Assembly: GCF_002531935.1 (NCBI RefSeq)
Contig: NZ_NWSV01000002.1
Location: forward strand, 248,001 to 312,000
Length of the DNA stretch: 64,000 nucleotides
Reading direction: 5' to 3'
From: Rhizobium chutanense
Lineage (GTDB): Bacteria > Pseudomonadota > Alphaproteobacteria > Rhizobiales > Rhizobiaceae
Part shown: positions 7,498 to 14,360 of the stretch, piece after piece
How positions within the stretch are numbered: the first letter of the stretch is position 1
How the letters are laid out: each line of letters starts with the position of its first letter
The notes under the pieces: model-generated
Told to the model about the DNA's origin: nothing
What the model saw: only the letters and a program-made list of their open reading frames with translations
Databases searched by the model: none
Translations under genes and position numbers: made by a program

Positions 7498-9459
7498 CTA
7501 CTCTCTGGACCGATCCCCTCTCGGGAATTCCAGGATCGCGCCCTCACCCGAAACGCGGGACAAAGCGCGGGAAAATCTTTCTTCAAACGTGTTCTCTTCA
7601 GCAGCCGGCGCCGGCTTCAAAGCGAGATTGCCGGTCACCAGGCGCGTAACCTTCGGGCGCACCGGCTCCGGCGCAGGCTGGCTTGCCGCTTCGCCCTTGG
7701 CGAGAATTTCGGCGAGTTGGGCTGCAGTAAGCGCGGCAAGTGCCGACTTCTCGGCGGCGATGGCCTTCTGATAGTCGCGGCGCTTGCGGGCATGCTGGCG
7801 GGCCGCTTCCTGATCGTCGAAACCGGCGTCGGCGATGCAGGGCGCTTCGCAGATCAGGACGTTTTTCAGGTCGTAGACGCGGATAGAGCCGTGCAGATTG
7901 TCTGGGTCGAAACGGATTGTGACCTTCTGCCCGGCATATTGGTTCAGCTCCCGGCTCCAGTAGCGGTTGCCGTGGTAATGGATTTCGCCACTGCCCTTTT
8001 GAGCGCGGATCGCCTCGGAGGCGAGAAGCCAGAGCGAGCGTTGCGCGGCAGTCGGCCAGCGGACGATCGTGCCGGGATGGGCAAGGCTTTCCTCGAAGGT
8101 CGCGTCGAAGCTACGGCCCTTGCAGGTCTGAGCTTTGCGGCCAACCCGTGAGTTATGCTCCGCCACTTCCCGCGCCACATGCTCGCGCAAGGCGTCCAGG
8201 GGCACTGCCCGCGATCCATAATTCTCCGGCTTGGCCGCAGGCGTATTGCCCGTATAGGCACCGGCGCAAAACGGATGCTTCGAAATGTTCTCCGCCAGAT
8301 CGCCCCAGGCGCGCTCGATCGGCTTCGACTGGCCGGAGTAAGGATTGGTCCAACGAGGCTCAATGCCAAGGGTGACGAGCAGGCCTTCCGGATCTTCTTG
8401 CCTAACCTTGAACCGGTATCGGGTGGCAGCACCGCCAGAGATCCACTTCGATGCAAAAGAGCGGCCGTTGTCGAGATAGATGCGATCGGGAATGCCGTAG
8501 CGCTCGACCATGTCGCCGATGACGAGGCGCACCGTTTCCTTGTTTTCGCTATCGGAAATGCGCCATGCGAGCACCTTGCCCGAATAGAGATCCTGGATGC
8601 CGAGCAAGAAGACGCGAACCGGCTGCTCTGACCATGGCACACGCACGAAGATATCGAGCTTGTGACCGTCCATGTTGACCATCTGCATGGCGTGAAGATG
8701 TGACCGGGTACGCCGTTGGGCCGGATAGAGAGCCTTCGCCTTTTCCTTGCCCTTCCGGGCCAACCTCTGGACCGCCCCCGAAACCTCGGCTTCAAGCCTT
8801 CGGCGAAGCGAGCGCTCATGCGGGATCGGGCTCCAGTCCTTCTTTTTGGCAGCAACGAGAAGGCGGCGGTAGCAAGCGGAGAACTTCGGAGCTTCCGCCC
8901 GCAAATAGTCCGACTTGATGAATTCCCAAGCGTCTGGATGGCATTCCGAGCGGGCGCGCTCGCTCTTGTAGCTGGGCGCGAGAGCGGCAAGCCAGTCCTG
9001 CCGGTCAACACCGCTGACCATCTCCCGCCACTGATAAAGCGTCGACTTCTCGACGCCGCCCCTGCGGCAGGCCATCATGACCGCTGCCTTGGCGGAAAGC
9101 CCGCCTCGCTCCAGCTCATCGGCCGTTTGAATGACCTTCAAGCGCTGTTCACAGATGCCTTTATGCTCGCTCGAAAGAGCCTCGTACCGCTGCCACAAGG
9201 CGCGTCTCTGCTCGGCCTTCGCGTCCCTGTCGTCGTTCGCCGGCGCCGAGTGGATGACCAGCAGTCGGGTTTGCGCGGCCTGCGGCAGCAGGGAATAATG
9301 ATACTCCCATACCGGCTTGGTCTTGCCCGACGTCTGGCGGGCCTTGCCGCTGTCACCGCGCCAATTGTCACTGGCGAAGCGGTTCAGCTTCGAAGGATCG
9401 CGCGGCAACTCCGGCAGGTTCGCCGCGATCAGCTCAGCGATGGTGAAGAACTGCTTCAC
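7498..9459 (-). CDS. MuA-like DDE transposase
   Basis: The product has 653 residues, near Mu A (663). An N-terminal winged-helix DNA-binding segment (about 1-65, including FTIAELIAANLPELP) is followed by a linker domain, then an RNase-H fold core. The catalytic triad fits Asp264 (VNMDGHKLD), Asp330 (DRIYLDNGRSF) and Glu382 (PIERAWGDLAE). The C-terminal third corresponds to the Mu transposase C-terminal domain that contacts MuB. It should bind both phage ends, integrate the genome and drive replicative transposition. It overlaps the downstream end of the 153-residue gene by 4 bases. All catalytic residues appear intact. Confidence 0.95.
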   Translation of the reverse strand: MKQFFTIAELIAANLPELPRDPSKLNRFASDNWRGDSGKARQTSGKTKPVWEYHYSLLPQAAQTRLLVIHSAPANDDRDAKAEQRRALWQRYEALSSEHKGICEQRLKVIQTADELERGGLSAKAAVMMACRRGGVEKSTLYQWREMVSGVDRQDWLAALAPSYKSERARSECHPDAWEFIKSDYLRAEAPKFSACYRRLLVAAKKKDWSPIPHERSLRRRLEAEVSGAVQRLARKGKEKAKALYPAQRRTRSHLHAMQMVNMDGHKLDIFVRVPWSEQPVRVFLLGIQDLYSGKVLAWRISDSENKETVRLVIGDMVERYGIPDRIYLDNGRSFASKWISGGAATRYRFKVRQEDPEGLLVTLGIEPRWTNPYSGQSKPIERAWGDLAENISKHPFCAGAYTGNTPAAKPENYGSRAVPLDALREHVAREVAEHNSRVGRKAQTCKGRSFDATFEESLAHPGTIVRWPTAAQRSLWLLASEAIRAQKGSGEIHYHGNRYWSRELNQYAGQKVTIRFDPDNLHGSIRVYDLKNVLICEAPCIADAGFDDQEAARQHARKRRDYQKAIAAEKSALAALTAAQLAEILAKGEAASQPAPEPVRPKVTRLVTGNLALKPAPAAEENTFEERFSRALSRVSGEGAILEFPRGDRSRE

Positions 9460-9917
9460 GACCGCGCCCTCCTTTTGATGACGATCGGTGTCGAGCGAAG
9501 CGCCTTCAATTCTAGCGCGAGGGCGCGTTGCTCCTGCTGCAGCCGCGCGATCTCGGCGAGGCGCGCTTCGTCGCCTTCAAGCATCGTGAGGCCGTCTTCG
9601 GAGACGATCATATCCCAAAGCCAGAGCGCCCCCGTTGCCCGGATGAAGGCCTTGAAGCGAACGACGCTGATATCATGGGTGTTCTTGCTCTCTGCCGTGT
9701 AGGCGTCGAGCGTGGTCTTGGAGAGGTTCGGCAGGCCGAGATATTGCGCCATTCGGGCGGCGATGACTTCGCGGCTATGCGGGCATTCGCGGATGGCCCG
9801 TGCCATCGCACGCTTCAGCTTCGCGCGGAACCGCTCGATATCGATGCTGGCGGCGGCATGGCGAACCGGAAATAGGGGTTCTAGGAAGAAGTCGAGTTGG
9901 GCGGGATGCTTAGTCAC
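9456..9917 (-). CDS. Phage early protein upstream of the transposase
   Basis: This 153-residue protein is rich in Arg, Ala and Leu. Its middle (SREVIAARMAQYLGLPNLSKTTLDAYTAESK) resembles a helix-turn-helix, and its C terminus is a helical Glu/Leu/Gln-rich segment ending in a basic tail. Comparable genes sit just before the transposase in B3- and D3112-like transposable phages, but I cannot name the family with certainty. It overlaps the transposase gene by 4 bases and the ParB-like gene by 8 bases. A DNA-binding regulatory role is inferred only. Confidence 0.6.
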   Translation of the reverse strand: MTKHPAQLDFFLEPLFPVRHAAASIDIERFRAKLKRAMARAIRECPHSREVIAARMAQYLGLPNLSKTTLDAYTAESKNTHDISVVRFKAFIRATGALWLWDMIVSEDGLTMLEGDEARLAEIARLQQEQRALALELKALRSTPIVIKRRARS

Positions 9918-10761
9918 TGTCGGCCTCGCTGTGGATTGCGGCCATCAGCGGATCGCCGGCTTCGCCAAGACCGATGTGTTCCAGGAACTCGTTGCGGGTC
10001 TTTTCGCTGGCTTCTTCCCATGCCGTCACGAGGCGCGAGAGCAAGACGCCCTGCTCTACCTGCTTGCTCGACAGCGCCGGCGCGGGGTCGACGAGTGCAA
10101 GCGCCTTCTTCAGGTCTGGCTCCGTCCGGAATGCGACCGCCGCTTGGCGCTGCTTCAGCGGCTCCATCTTGGCGATCTTGAGGAGCGCCGACTGGTTGTC
10201 CGCGATGGGCGTACCGCGCACGGCCGATCGAACTTCGGGGTGAAGATTCTGGGCGATACGATCAAGGCGCTCGACAGCGCTTTTCGATATGCCCATGCGG
10301 CTGGCGACATGCTGGGAGAACCCACCAGCCTCTGCTTCCGCCGCCAACAATTCCGTCAAGTTGACGCGATTTCCGGGGCGACCGGCTTCGATCTTGCCGT
10401 ACTTTTGCTCCCAAATGTCGCGGTAGCTTTTGACGAAGATGGCCCGATCGATCACCGACAGATCGTTACGGAAGAGATTTTCTGTGATCTCGATGAGCTG
10501 AGCCTCGGCCTTGTCGCCCTCCACGACCATGGCCTCAATGTCGGGTTCATCGTTGATCTCAACCGCCCGAAGGCGGTGAGCGCCAGCCACAAGCGTCCAG
10601 TTCCCGCCTTTTGCAGCCGGGGTTGACCTGACGGTGATCGGGTTAATGAGGCCATGCTCGACGATGCTTTGTGCAATCGCGAGCGCGTGCTCTTCCTCGA
10701 CCGCCCGGAGGCGCTCTGGAACAACGATTTCGGATATGAGGATGCGTTTGAACTCGGCCAT
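9910..10761 (-). CDS. ParB/Spo0J-like nuclease-domain protein of the prophage
   Basis: The likely start is the ATG at 10761, which shares its A with the upstream stop (TAATG), giving 283 residues; a longer open frame exists but only mirrors the neighbour. Residues about 8-85 are a ParB N-terminal domain: a proposed binding loop (EHGLINPITVR) and the GAHRLRA motif in place of the classical GERR box. A helix-turn-helix follows (about 146-175, FSQHVASRMGISKSAVERL). Such proteins occur in the early operons of transposable phages. A role in regulation or DNA handling is inferred; no parS-like site is assigned. Confidence 0.8.
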   Translation of the reverse strand: MAEFKRILISEIVVPERLRAVEEEHALAIAQSIVEHGLINPITVRSTPAAKGGNWTLVAGAHRLRAVEINDEPDIEAMVVEGDKAEAQLIEITENLFRNDLSVIDRAIFVKSYRDIWEQKYGKIEAGRPGNRVNLTELLAAEAEAGGFSQHVASRMGISKSAVERLDRIAQNLHPEVRSAVRGTPIADNQSALLKIAKMEPLKQRQAAVAFRTEPDLKKALALVDPAPALSSKQVEQGVLLSRLVTAWEEASEKTRNEFLEHIGLGEAGDPLMAAIHSEADSD

Positions 10762-11123
10762 TATGCGGCGTCTTCTTCTGCTGTGGTCTGAAGGGAGATG
10801 AACGTGCGGGCTCGCTGCGCCATCGTTTGGTAGTGGGCCCGGAACCGGGGGCTCTCCAGCCGGCCATTGACTGTCCGGAGAGCGCGATTGATGGCCTCGC
10901 GTGACCGGTCTTCGACCTCGACGACACGGCGTTTCGGCCACTTAAGCTCGACGATCATGAGATGCATCACGATCTGGCGGGCCAGAGCCGCATCGAACCA
11001 TTCATGCGGAGGTTCGACGATCTCGTGAACCGCGAGATGCGGGAATCCTTCGCGGACCGCAGCGAAGCAGGCATGCAAGTGCGCTTGGTAGAGCGCGTTC
11101 TGATCAAAGGCATTGAAGATCAT
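10761..11123 (-). CDS. Small protein resembling the DnaA domain IV DNA-binding fold
   Basis: Residues about 48-105 (ARQIVMHLMIVELKWPKRR ... RSREAINRALRTVNGRLES) resemble DnaA domain IV: the opening R-Q-I-x-M-x-L helix, a basic loop, and a segment comparable to the DnaA signature helix that reads double-stranded DnaA boxes. There is no AAA+ domain. The total length is 120 residues. It overlaps the small membrane gene upstream by 4 bases and shares one base with the ParB-like gene. The resemblance is by eye and should be treated as a hypothesis. A DNA-binding early regulator or replication-recruitment factor would fit. Confidence 0.55.
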   Translation of the reverse strand: MIFNAFDQNALYQAHLHACFAAVREGFPHLAVHEIVEPPHEWFDAALARQIVMHLMIVELKWPKRRVVEVEDRSREAINRALRTVNGRLESPRFRAHYQTMAQRARTFISLQTTAEEDAA

Positions 11124-11248
11124 CGAGCCACCTGCACGAGGAACGCAGCGACGGCTGCGACGAGGCCAGAGGCGACGACGCTGAAGATCATGAAAAGATT
11201 TGCCAGTTCACAGACGCGAGAATGGGAGGGAATAAAGGGGTTGCGCAT
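11120..11248 (-). CDS. 42-residue single-pass membrane protein
   Basis: The frame encodes 42 residues, with a polar N terminus (MRNPFIPSHSRVCEL) and one hydrophobic helix (about residues 17-40, FMIFSVVASGLVAAVAAFLV). It fills the gap between the Ner-like gene and the DnaA-IV-like gene, and its stop overlaps the next ATG as ATGA, which strongly suggests translation. The ribosome-binding site is weak. No family is recognised. Confidence 0.5.
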   Translation of the reverse strand: MRNPFIPSHSRVCELANLFMIFSVVASGLVAAVAAFLVQVAR

Positions 11249-11250
11249 GT

Positions 11251-11583
11251 CTACGCCGCCGCGTCGTTTTGGCGTTGCCGCATGGTCGGCGGACGCTCAT
11301 AGTTAGCGGGCGGTTGAGGAGATTTACGCAGACCGGAGGCGTGGTAACGCGTCCGCCACAACAGATGTGGCCTTGTGCCGAGAGCTGCGGCGATCGCCCT
11401 CTCCCCTGCCTTGTTCGGCTCCCGGAGTGTCGTTCCGGCGGTACCGCGAGGCAGCTTATACTCCTCGTCGATCTGGGTGAGGGTTATGCCGGCGATCAGG
11501 AGCTTAGCCTTGATCGCCGCCATTTCCTGAATTCTGTCGACGGGGCTGCGGGTCTTCTTGTCCGCCTTTTGGGGCCGGTGCAT
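11251..11583 (-). CDS. ner: Ner/Nlp-like DNA-binding regulator
   Basis: From the ATG at 11583 (GAGGAT 7 bases upstream) the product has 110 residues. The centre matches the Ner/Nlp family: an opening helix, the turn GITLTQIDEEYKLP, a recognition segment RGTAGTTLREPNKAGERAIAAALG, and the closing P-H-L-L-W-x-x-R-Y. Ner of Mu is the first early gene and shuts down both early and repressor transcription when lysis begins. Its position, first in the leftward early operon and divergent from the repressor across a 149-base control region, is exactly that of ner. A longer frame starting at 11688 would run through the operator and is rejected. Confidence 0.8.
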   Translation of the reverse strand: MHRPQKADKKTRSPVDRIQEMAAIKAKLLIAGITLTQIDEEYKLPRGTAGTTLREPNKAGERAIAAALGTRPHLLWRTRYHASGLRKSPQPPANYERPPTMRQRQNDAAA

Positions 11584-11663
11584 AGTGGATCCTCGTTGTG
11601 ATGAGGGAGACCCTGGCCGGCCTCCCTTTTCATTGGTGATTTGGTCCGTATTCATGGAGAAGA

Positions 11664-11722
11664 ATACGCGATTGCGCATTTTAGTCAACCATTGCGCAGT
11701 CTAAGAATGAGCAATCGCGTAT
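11664..11722. promoter_or_regulatory. Prophage early operator with inverted repeat and a third half-site
   Basis: A 17-bp arm ATACGCGATTGCGCATT (11664-11680) faces its inverted copy at 11706-11722 with a single mismatch. Between them at 11691-11698 lies a third ATTGCGCA in the direct orientation. The array sits between the divergent ner-like and repressor genes, and its right arm ends 10 bases before the repressor ATG, so the repressor message must be leaderless or nearly so if started to the right of the array. Binding by the S24 repressor, Ner or both is inferred from position. Confidence 0.75.
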
Positions 11723-11732
11723 CGTATTGTGG

Positions 11733-12395
11733 ATGACATTTTCCGATCGGTTGAAGGAACTGCAGGGCACCCTGCGGGACTCTGATTTTTCTAGAAAAAC
11801 CGGCGTCAGCGTCCAAACGCTGAAGCGCTATGAAGACGGGTCGTCGCCGAGCATCGATATCGCGCGAAAGATCGCCGATGCATGCAATGTGTCCCTCGAC
11901 TGGCTCGCGGATAGGTCGGAACTACGCAATAGTTCAGTTTCCTTGCAAGCGAAGGCGGAGGGTGACTTCGTCAATCTCCCCCGATTCGATGCCCGAGCGT
12001 CGGCGGGCCAAGGGCTGGTTGCGATCAATCAGATGCCGGTCGGCGAGGTCGCTTTCGCGCGGGACTTCCTCCGCAATCTCGGAGCAAACCCGGATTATTG
12101 CTACATCCTCGAAGCACGTGGCGACTCGATGTGGCCAACCATACCGGATGGAGCGCTTCTTATCGCCGACGCCTCAAAGACGGACGTAGACGATGGCCGC
12201 ATCTACCATTTCAACGTGATGGATCGCGTCCTCGTGAAGCGCGCTCGCTGGTCGATGGATGGAAAGCTCCATCTTACGTCGGACAATATGGCGGCGGGTT
12301 TTCCTCCTGAGATCATCACTGCCGATCGCATCGACGAATTGAAGGTCGGCGGACGAATAATGTTCACCGGCCACGCGCCGATGCCAGTACGATAG
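11733..12395 (+). CDS. Phage repressor: XRE helix-turn-helix plus S24 (LexA-like) peptidase domain
   Basis: From the ATG at 11733 (a TTG at 11727 is also possible) the product has 220 residues. Residues about 3-62 are an XRE-type helix-turn-helix (DFSRKTGVSVQTLKRYEDG). The C-terminal half is an S24 self-cleaving domain with the nucleophile Ser132 in GDSMWPTI and the general-base Lys169 in RVLVKRARW. By family knowledge RecA filaments trigger self-cleavage, which lifts repression. Mu's own repressor lacks this domain, so this prophage should be SOS-inducible in the lambda manner. It is followed after 10 bases by the DUF2971 gene, probably in one message active in the lysogen. Confidence 0.93.
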   Translation: MTFSDRLKELQGTLRDSDFSRKTGVSVQTLKRYEDGSSPSIDIARKIADACNVSLDWLADRSELRNSSVSLQAKAEGDFVNLPRFDARASAGQGLVAINQMPVGEVAFARDFLRNLGANPDYCYILEARGDSMWPTIPDGALLIADASKTDVDDGRIYHFNVMDRVLVKRARWSMDGKLHLTSDNMAAGFPPEIITADRIDELKVGGRIMFTGHAPMPVR

Positions 12396-12405
12396 GGATC
12401 ATGAC

Positions 12406-13176
12406 ATGGTTGATTTTAATCGCGATCCGATACGGCCGGATCGCTGGGAAGGAACCCCGGAGACTCTTTACCATTACTGCTCGTCCTCGACGTTTCAGCT
12501 CATCATATCGAACCGTAAGGTGAGGCTTTCAGATCTGACGCAAAGCAATGATAGCGCAGAAGGTGAATGGTATTGGGAGATCTTAAAAGGTCTCTATGAC
12601 GGGGAGGAGTTGCCTGCTTGGATCGCCACCGCCCGCTCGCATCACGCAGCCCGCAATTTCCGGTTTGCAACGTTGGGGCTATGCCTATCGGAGGAACATG
12701 ACCTCTTGAGTCAATGGCGCGGCTACGCCGACAATGGGAGCGGGTTCTGCATTGAATTCAACCCTACAGAATTGATAGGAGGGGCACCGAACGGTCCAGC
12801 TATTCACAAAGCGATCTACTCACCGGACGAGCAACATGAAGTTGTCCAGTGGGTTCGGCAGAAGCAGCAATATCGTAAACCTACTGACAACATACTGGAG
12901 AATAGCGCCTTTTTTCAATTCGTGTTCAAAAATCACGGATTTCAGGAAGAGAAGGAGTGGCGCCTGATTTCAATCGAGGATCGTTGCGATTGTGACTATG
13001 GTGCTCGCGGCAACCGGATAGTACCTTATCGCGATATGGACATCACCCCAAACGCTATCAGGAGTGTCCGGCTTGGTCCGCGTCACAGCACTCCCCGTCC
13101 TGTGATCGAGAGGATGCTAGATAGATATGGCTTTACAGACGTCGAGGTAAACTCTGCCACCGCGACCTACCGGTAA
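12406..13176 (+). CDS. DUF2971 protein co-transcribed with the repressor
   Basis: The product has 256 residues and shows the DUF2971 pattern: YHYCSSSTFQLII at the N terminus, LSQWRGYADNGSGFCIEF in the middle (about 101-118) and EEKEWRLI near 187-194. The molecular function of the family is unknown. The gene follows the repressor by 10 bases with AGGGA as ribosome-binding site, so it should be made in the lysogen. It is less GC-rich than the transposition genes. Genes in this position in temperate phages are often superinfection-exclusion or anti-phage factors; for this one that is inference from position only. Confidence 0.8.
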   Translation: MVDFNRDPIRPDRWEGTPETLYHYCSSSTFQLIISNRKVRLSDLTQSNDSAEGEWYWEILKGLYDGEELPAWIATARSHHAARNFRFATLGLCLSEEHDLLSQWRGYADNGSGFCIEFNPTELIGGAPNGPAIHKAIYSPDEQHEVVQWVRQKQQYRKPTDNILENSAFFQFVFKNHGFQEEKEWRLISIEDRCDCDYGARGNRIVPYRDMDITPNAIRSVRLGPRHSTPRPVIERMLDRYGFTDVEVNSATATYR

Positions 13177-13183
13177 TCAGAGG

Positions 13184-13203
13184 CTATCCACAAGTTGTCC
13201 ACA
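13184..13203 (+). promoter_or_regulatory. Two DnaA-box-like sequences in tandem
   Basis: CTATCCACA (13184-13192) and TTGTCCACA (13195-13203) each differ by one base from the consensus DnaA box TTATCCACA and lie in the same orientation 2 bases apart, just after the DUF2971 stop. With two near-matches the site may be chance or a true binding site for DnaA or for the DnaA-IV-like prophage protein. Confidence 0.3.
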
Positions 13204-13308
13204 GGCGCCAAGCACGTTGATTCGCCCGTTCGCGAAGGCACGGCGGCCCGTCTGTCCACCCCTGCAATTTGCCGTCAACAGAATCCCGATTGACTCAATC
13301 CAAAATTG

Positions 13309-13323
13309 GAACAAAATAAGAAC
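13309..13323. promoter_or_regulatory. LexA (SOS) box before the 78-codon gene
   Basis: GAAC-AAAATAA-GAAC is a perfect match to the alphaproteobacterial LexA operator GAAC-N7-GAAC (GTTC-N7-GTTC on the other strand). A TTGACT -35-like hexamer lies at 13290-13295, and 17 bases on, the -10 position falls inside the box. The box ends 27 bases before the ATG at 13351. SOS control is therefore strongly suggested. Confidence 0.8.
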
Positions 13324-13350
13324 ATTGATTGAGCACGAAAGGAGTTGCCA

Positions 13351-13587
13351 ATGTCACTTTCCGAGAAATTCATTGTCCTGCCATTCAAGAGAGTACGAGG
13401 AAACCTGGCGCCCGGCGAAATGCGCCAGGCTTCTAACTCCGCCTCTGCTGAGCGGATCGCGACTGCCATGGCCGACCGCTTCGTCGGCGTTGCCGCCTAT
13501 GCTGTGATGGTAGACATGGAGACCGGCGACATGAGCAATCCGCGCGTCCTCTGCCATTTCGGCGAGACTGCCGATATCGCCGCCTGA
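13351..13587 (+). CDS. Small SOS-box-controlled protein of unknown function
   Basis: The product has 78 residues from the ATG at 13351, with AAGGAG six bases upstream (an in-frame TTG at 13345 is less likely). It is soluble, mixed alpha/beta, with a Met/Ala-rich centre (SASAERIATAMADRFVGVAAYAVMVDMETGDM). No domain is recognised. A perfect LexA box with promoter-like hexamers lies directly upstream, and the gene stands alone. It could be a late-arriving phage gene near the prophage end or a host SOS gene; the prophage border is not fixed by sequence. Confidence 0.65.
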   Translation: MSLSEKFIVLPFKRVRGNLAPGEMRQASNSASAERIATAMADRFVGVAAYAVMVDMETGDMSNPRVLCHFGETADIAA

Positions 13588-13717
13588 CGGTGATGGCAGC
13601 GTCCGTTGCGGTCAGCCAATCCACCTCGCCGATCGCAACGGCTCCAGCAAAACGCGGCCAAAATCTCTTGAACGCCGCGGCTGCAATCAAGACATTGAAA
13701 TCACTACAAAAACGAAC

Positions 13718-14200
13718 AAATGTCGGGATTTTGGCGATAAGGCCAATATCTATTTTGATTTTCCAGCCAAACTACCGGCTTTCCCGCGCCGCCGACGCCG
13801 AGCGCCTGCAGATGCAGGTATAACAATTTCAATAGTTTGAAGACGCCTCAAAGGCCGCTCCGGGCTTTTTCAAAGACCGCGCAAAGAAGCGGCCACGAAA
13901 TGCTATGGTTCTCCGTCACCGCGCGATTCTTGCCGCGCCTGGTGTCAAATTCCCGAGGCCCGCAATCCCGGCTGAAATATCGAAAACCCTTGTATTGCGG
14001 GGCTTTCCCGCTCCATCCCACCAAATCCCGGATATTCCCGTTAATTCCAAGATCAAGTGTCAGACAACAGCCGGACGCGAAAAAACGGAATTTTGACACC
14101 AGGTGCCGGAATTCTTGAAAACCTTTCAAAGCTTCCTCAAAGCCGGCTCGGCGCATCCTCGACCCTCTATCCAACCAGTGAAGTTGGGGATTAATCCCGA
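13718..14200. repeat. Gene-free stretch with scattered CAAATYCCCG-like motifs; candidate phage terminus
   Basis: From 13588 to 14360 I see no convincing gene. It holds related motifs in both orientations: CGGGATTTTG (13724), CAAATTCCCG (13946), GCAATCCCG (13962), CAAATCCCG (14022), ATATTCCCG (14032), CGGAATTTTG (14086), CGGAATTCTTG (14107) and TTAATCCCG (14191). GGTGTCAAATTCC (13941) and GGAATTTTGACACC (14087) form an inverted pair about 145 bases apart. Arrays of short sites are what a MuA-like transposase needs at a phage end. The exact end cannot be placed without the empty site. Confidence 0.4.
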
Positions 14201-14360
14201 ATAAGCGCGCAAATAAGAGACCGGCTTGCGTGGACACCACTAAATGTCGAGATTGTGTTTCGACGGTGGAGGCGATCATCACGAAAAGCGGTCTCCCTTG
14301 ACGCCTCCCCCAGCAAAAGTCCGCCAATTCGGCAATCAAAACTATCACAGAGAGTTCACG

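Noticed and set aside
10762..10941. 60-codon extension of the ParB-like gene
   Set aside because: It overlaps the DnaA-IV-like gene entirely and lacks ParB similarity; the ATG at 10761 fits the TAATG coupling.
11584..11688. Upstream extension of the Ner-like gene
   Set aside because: It would cover the operator arm and the strong GAGGAT site supports the ATG at 11583.
13593..13823. Possible 76-codon frame just after the SOS-controlled gene
   Set aside because: No ribosome-binding site, unlikely composition, and it runs into the repeat-rich stretch.
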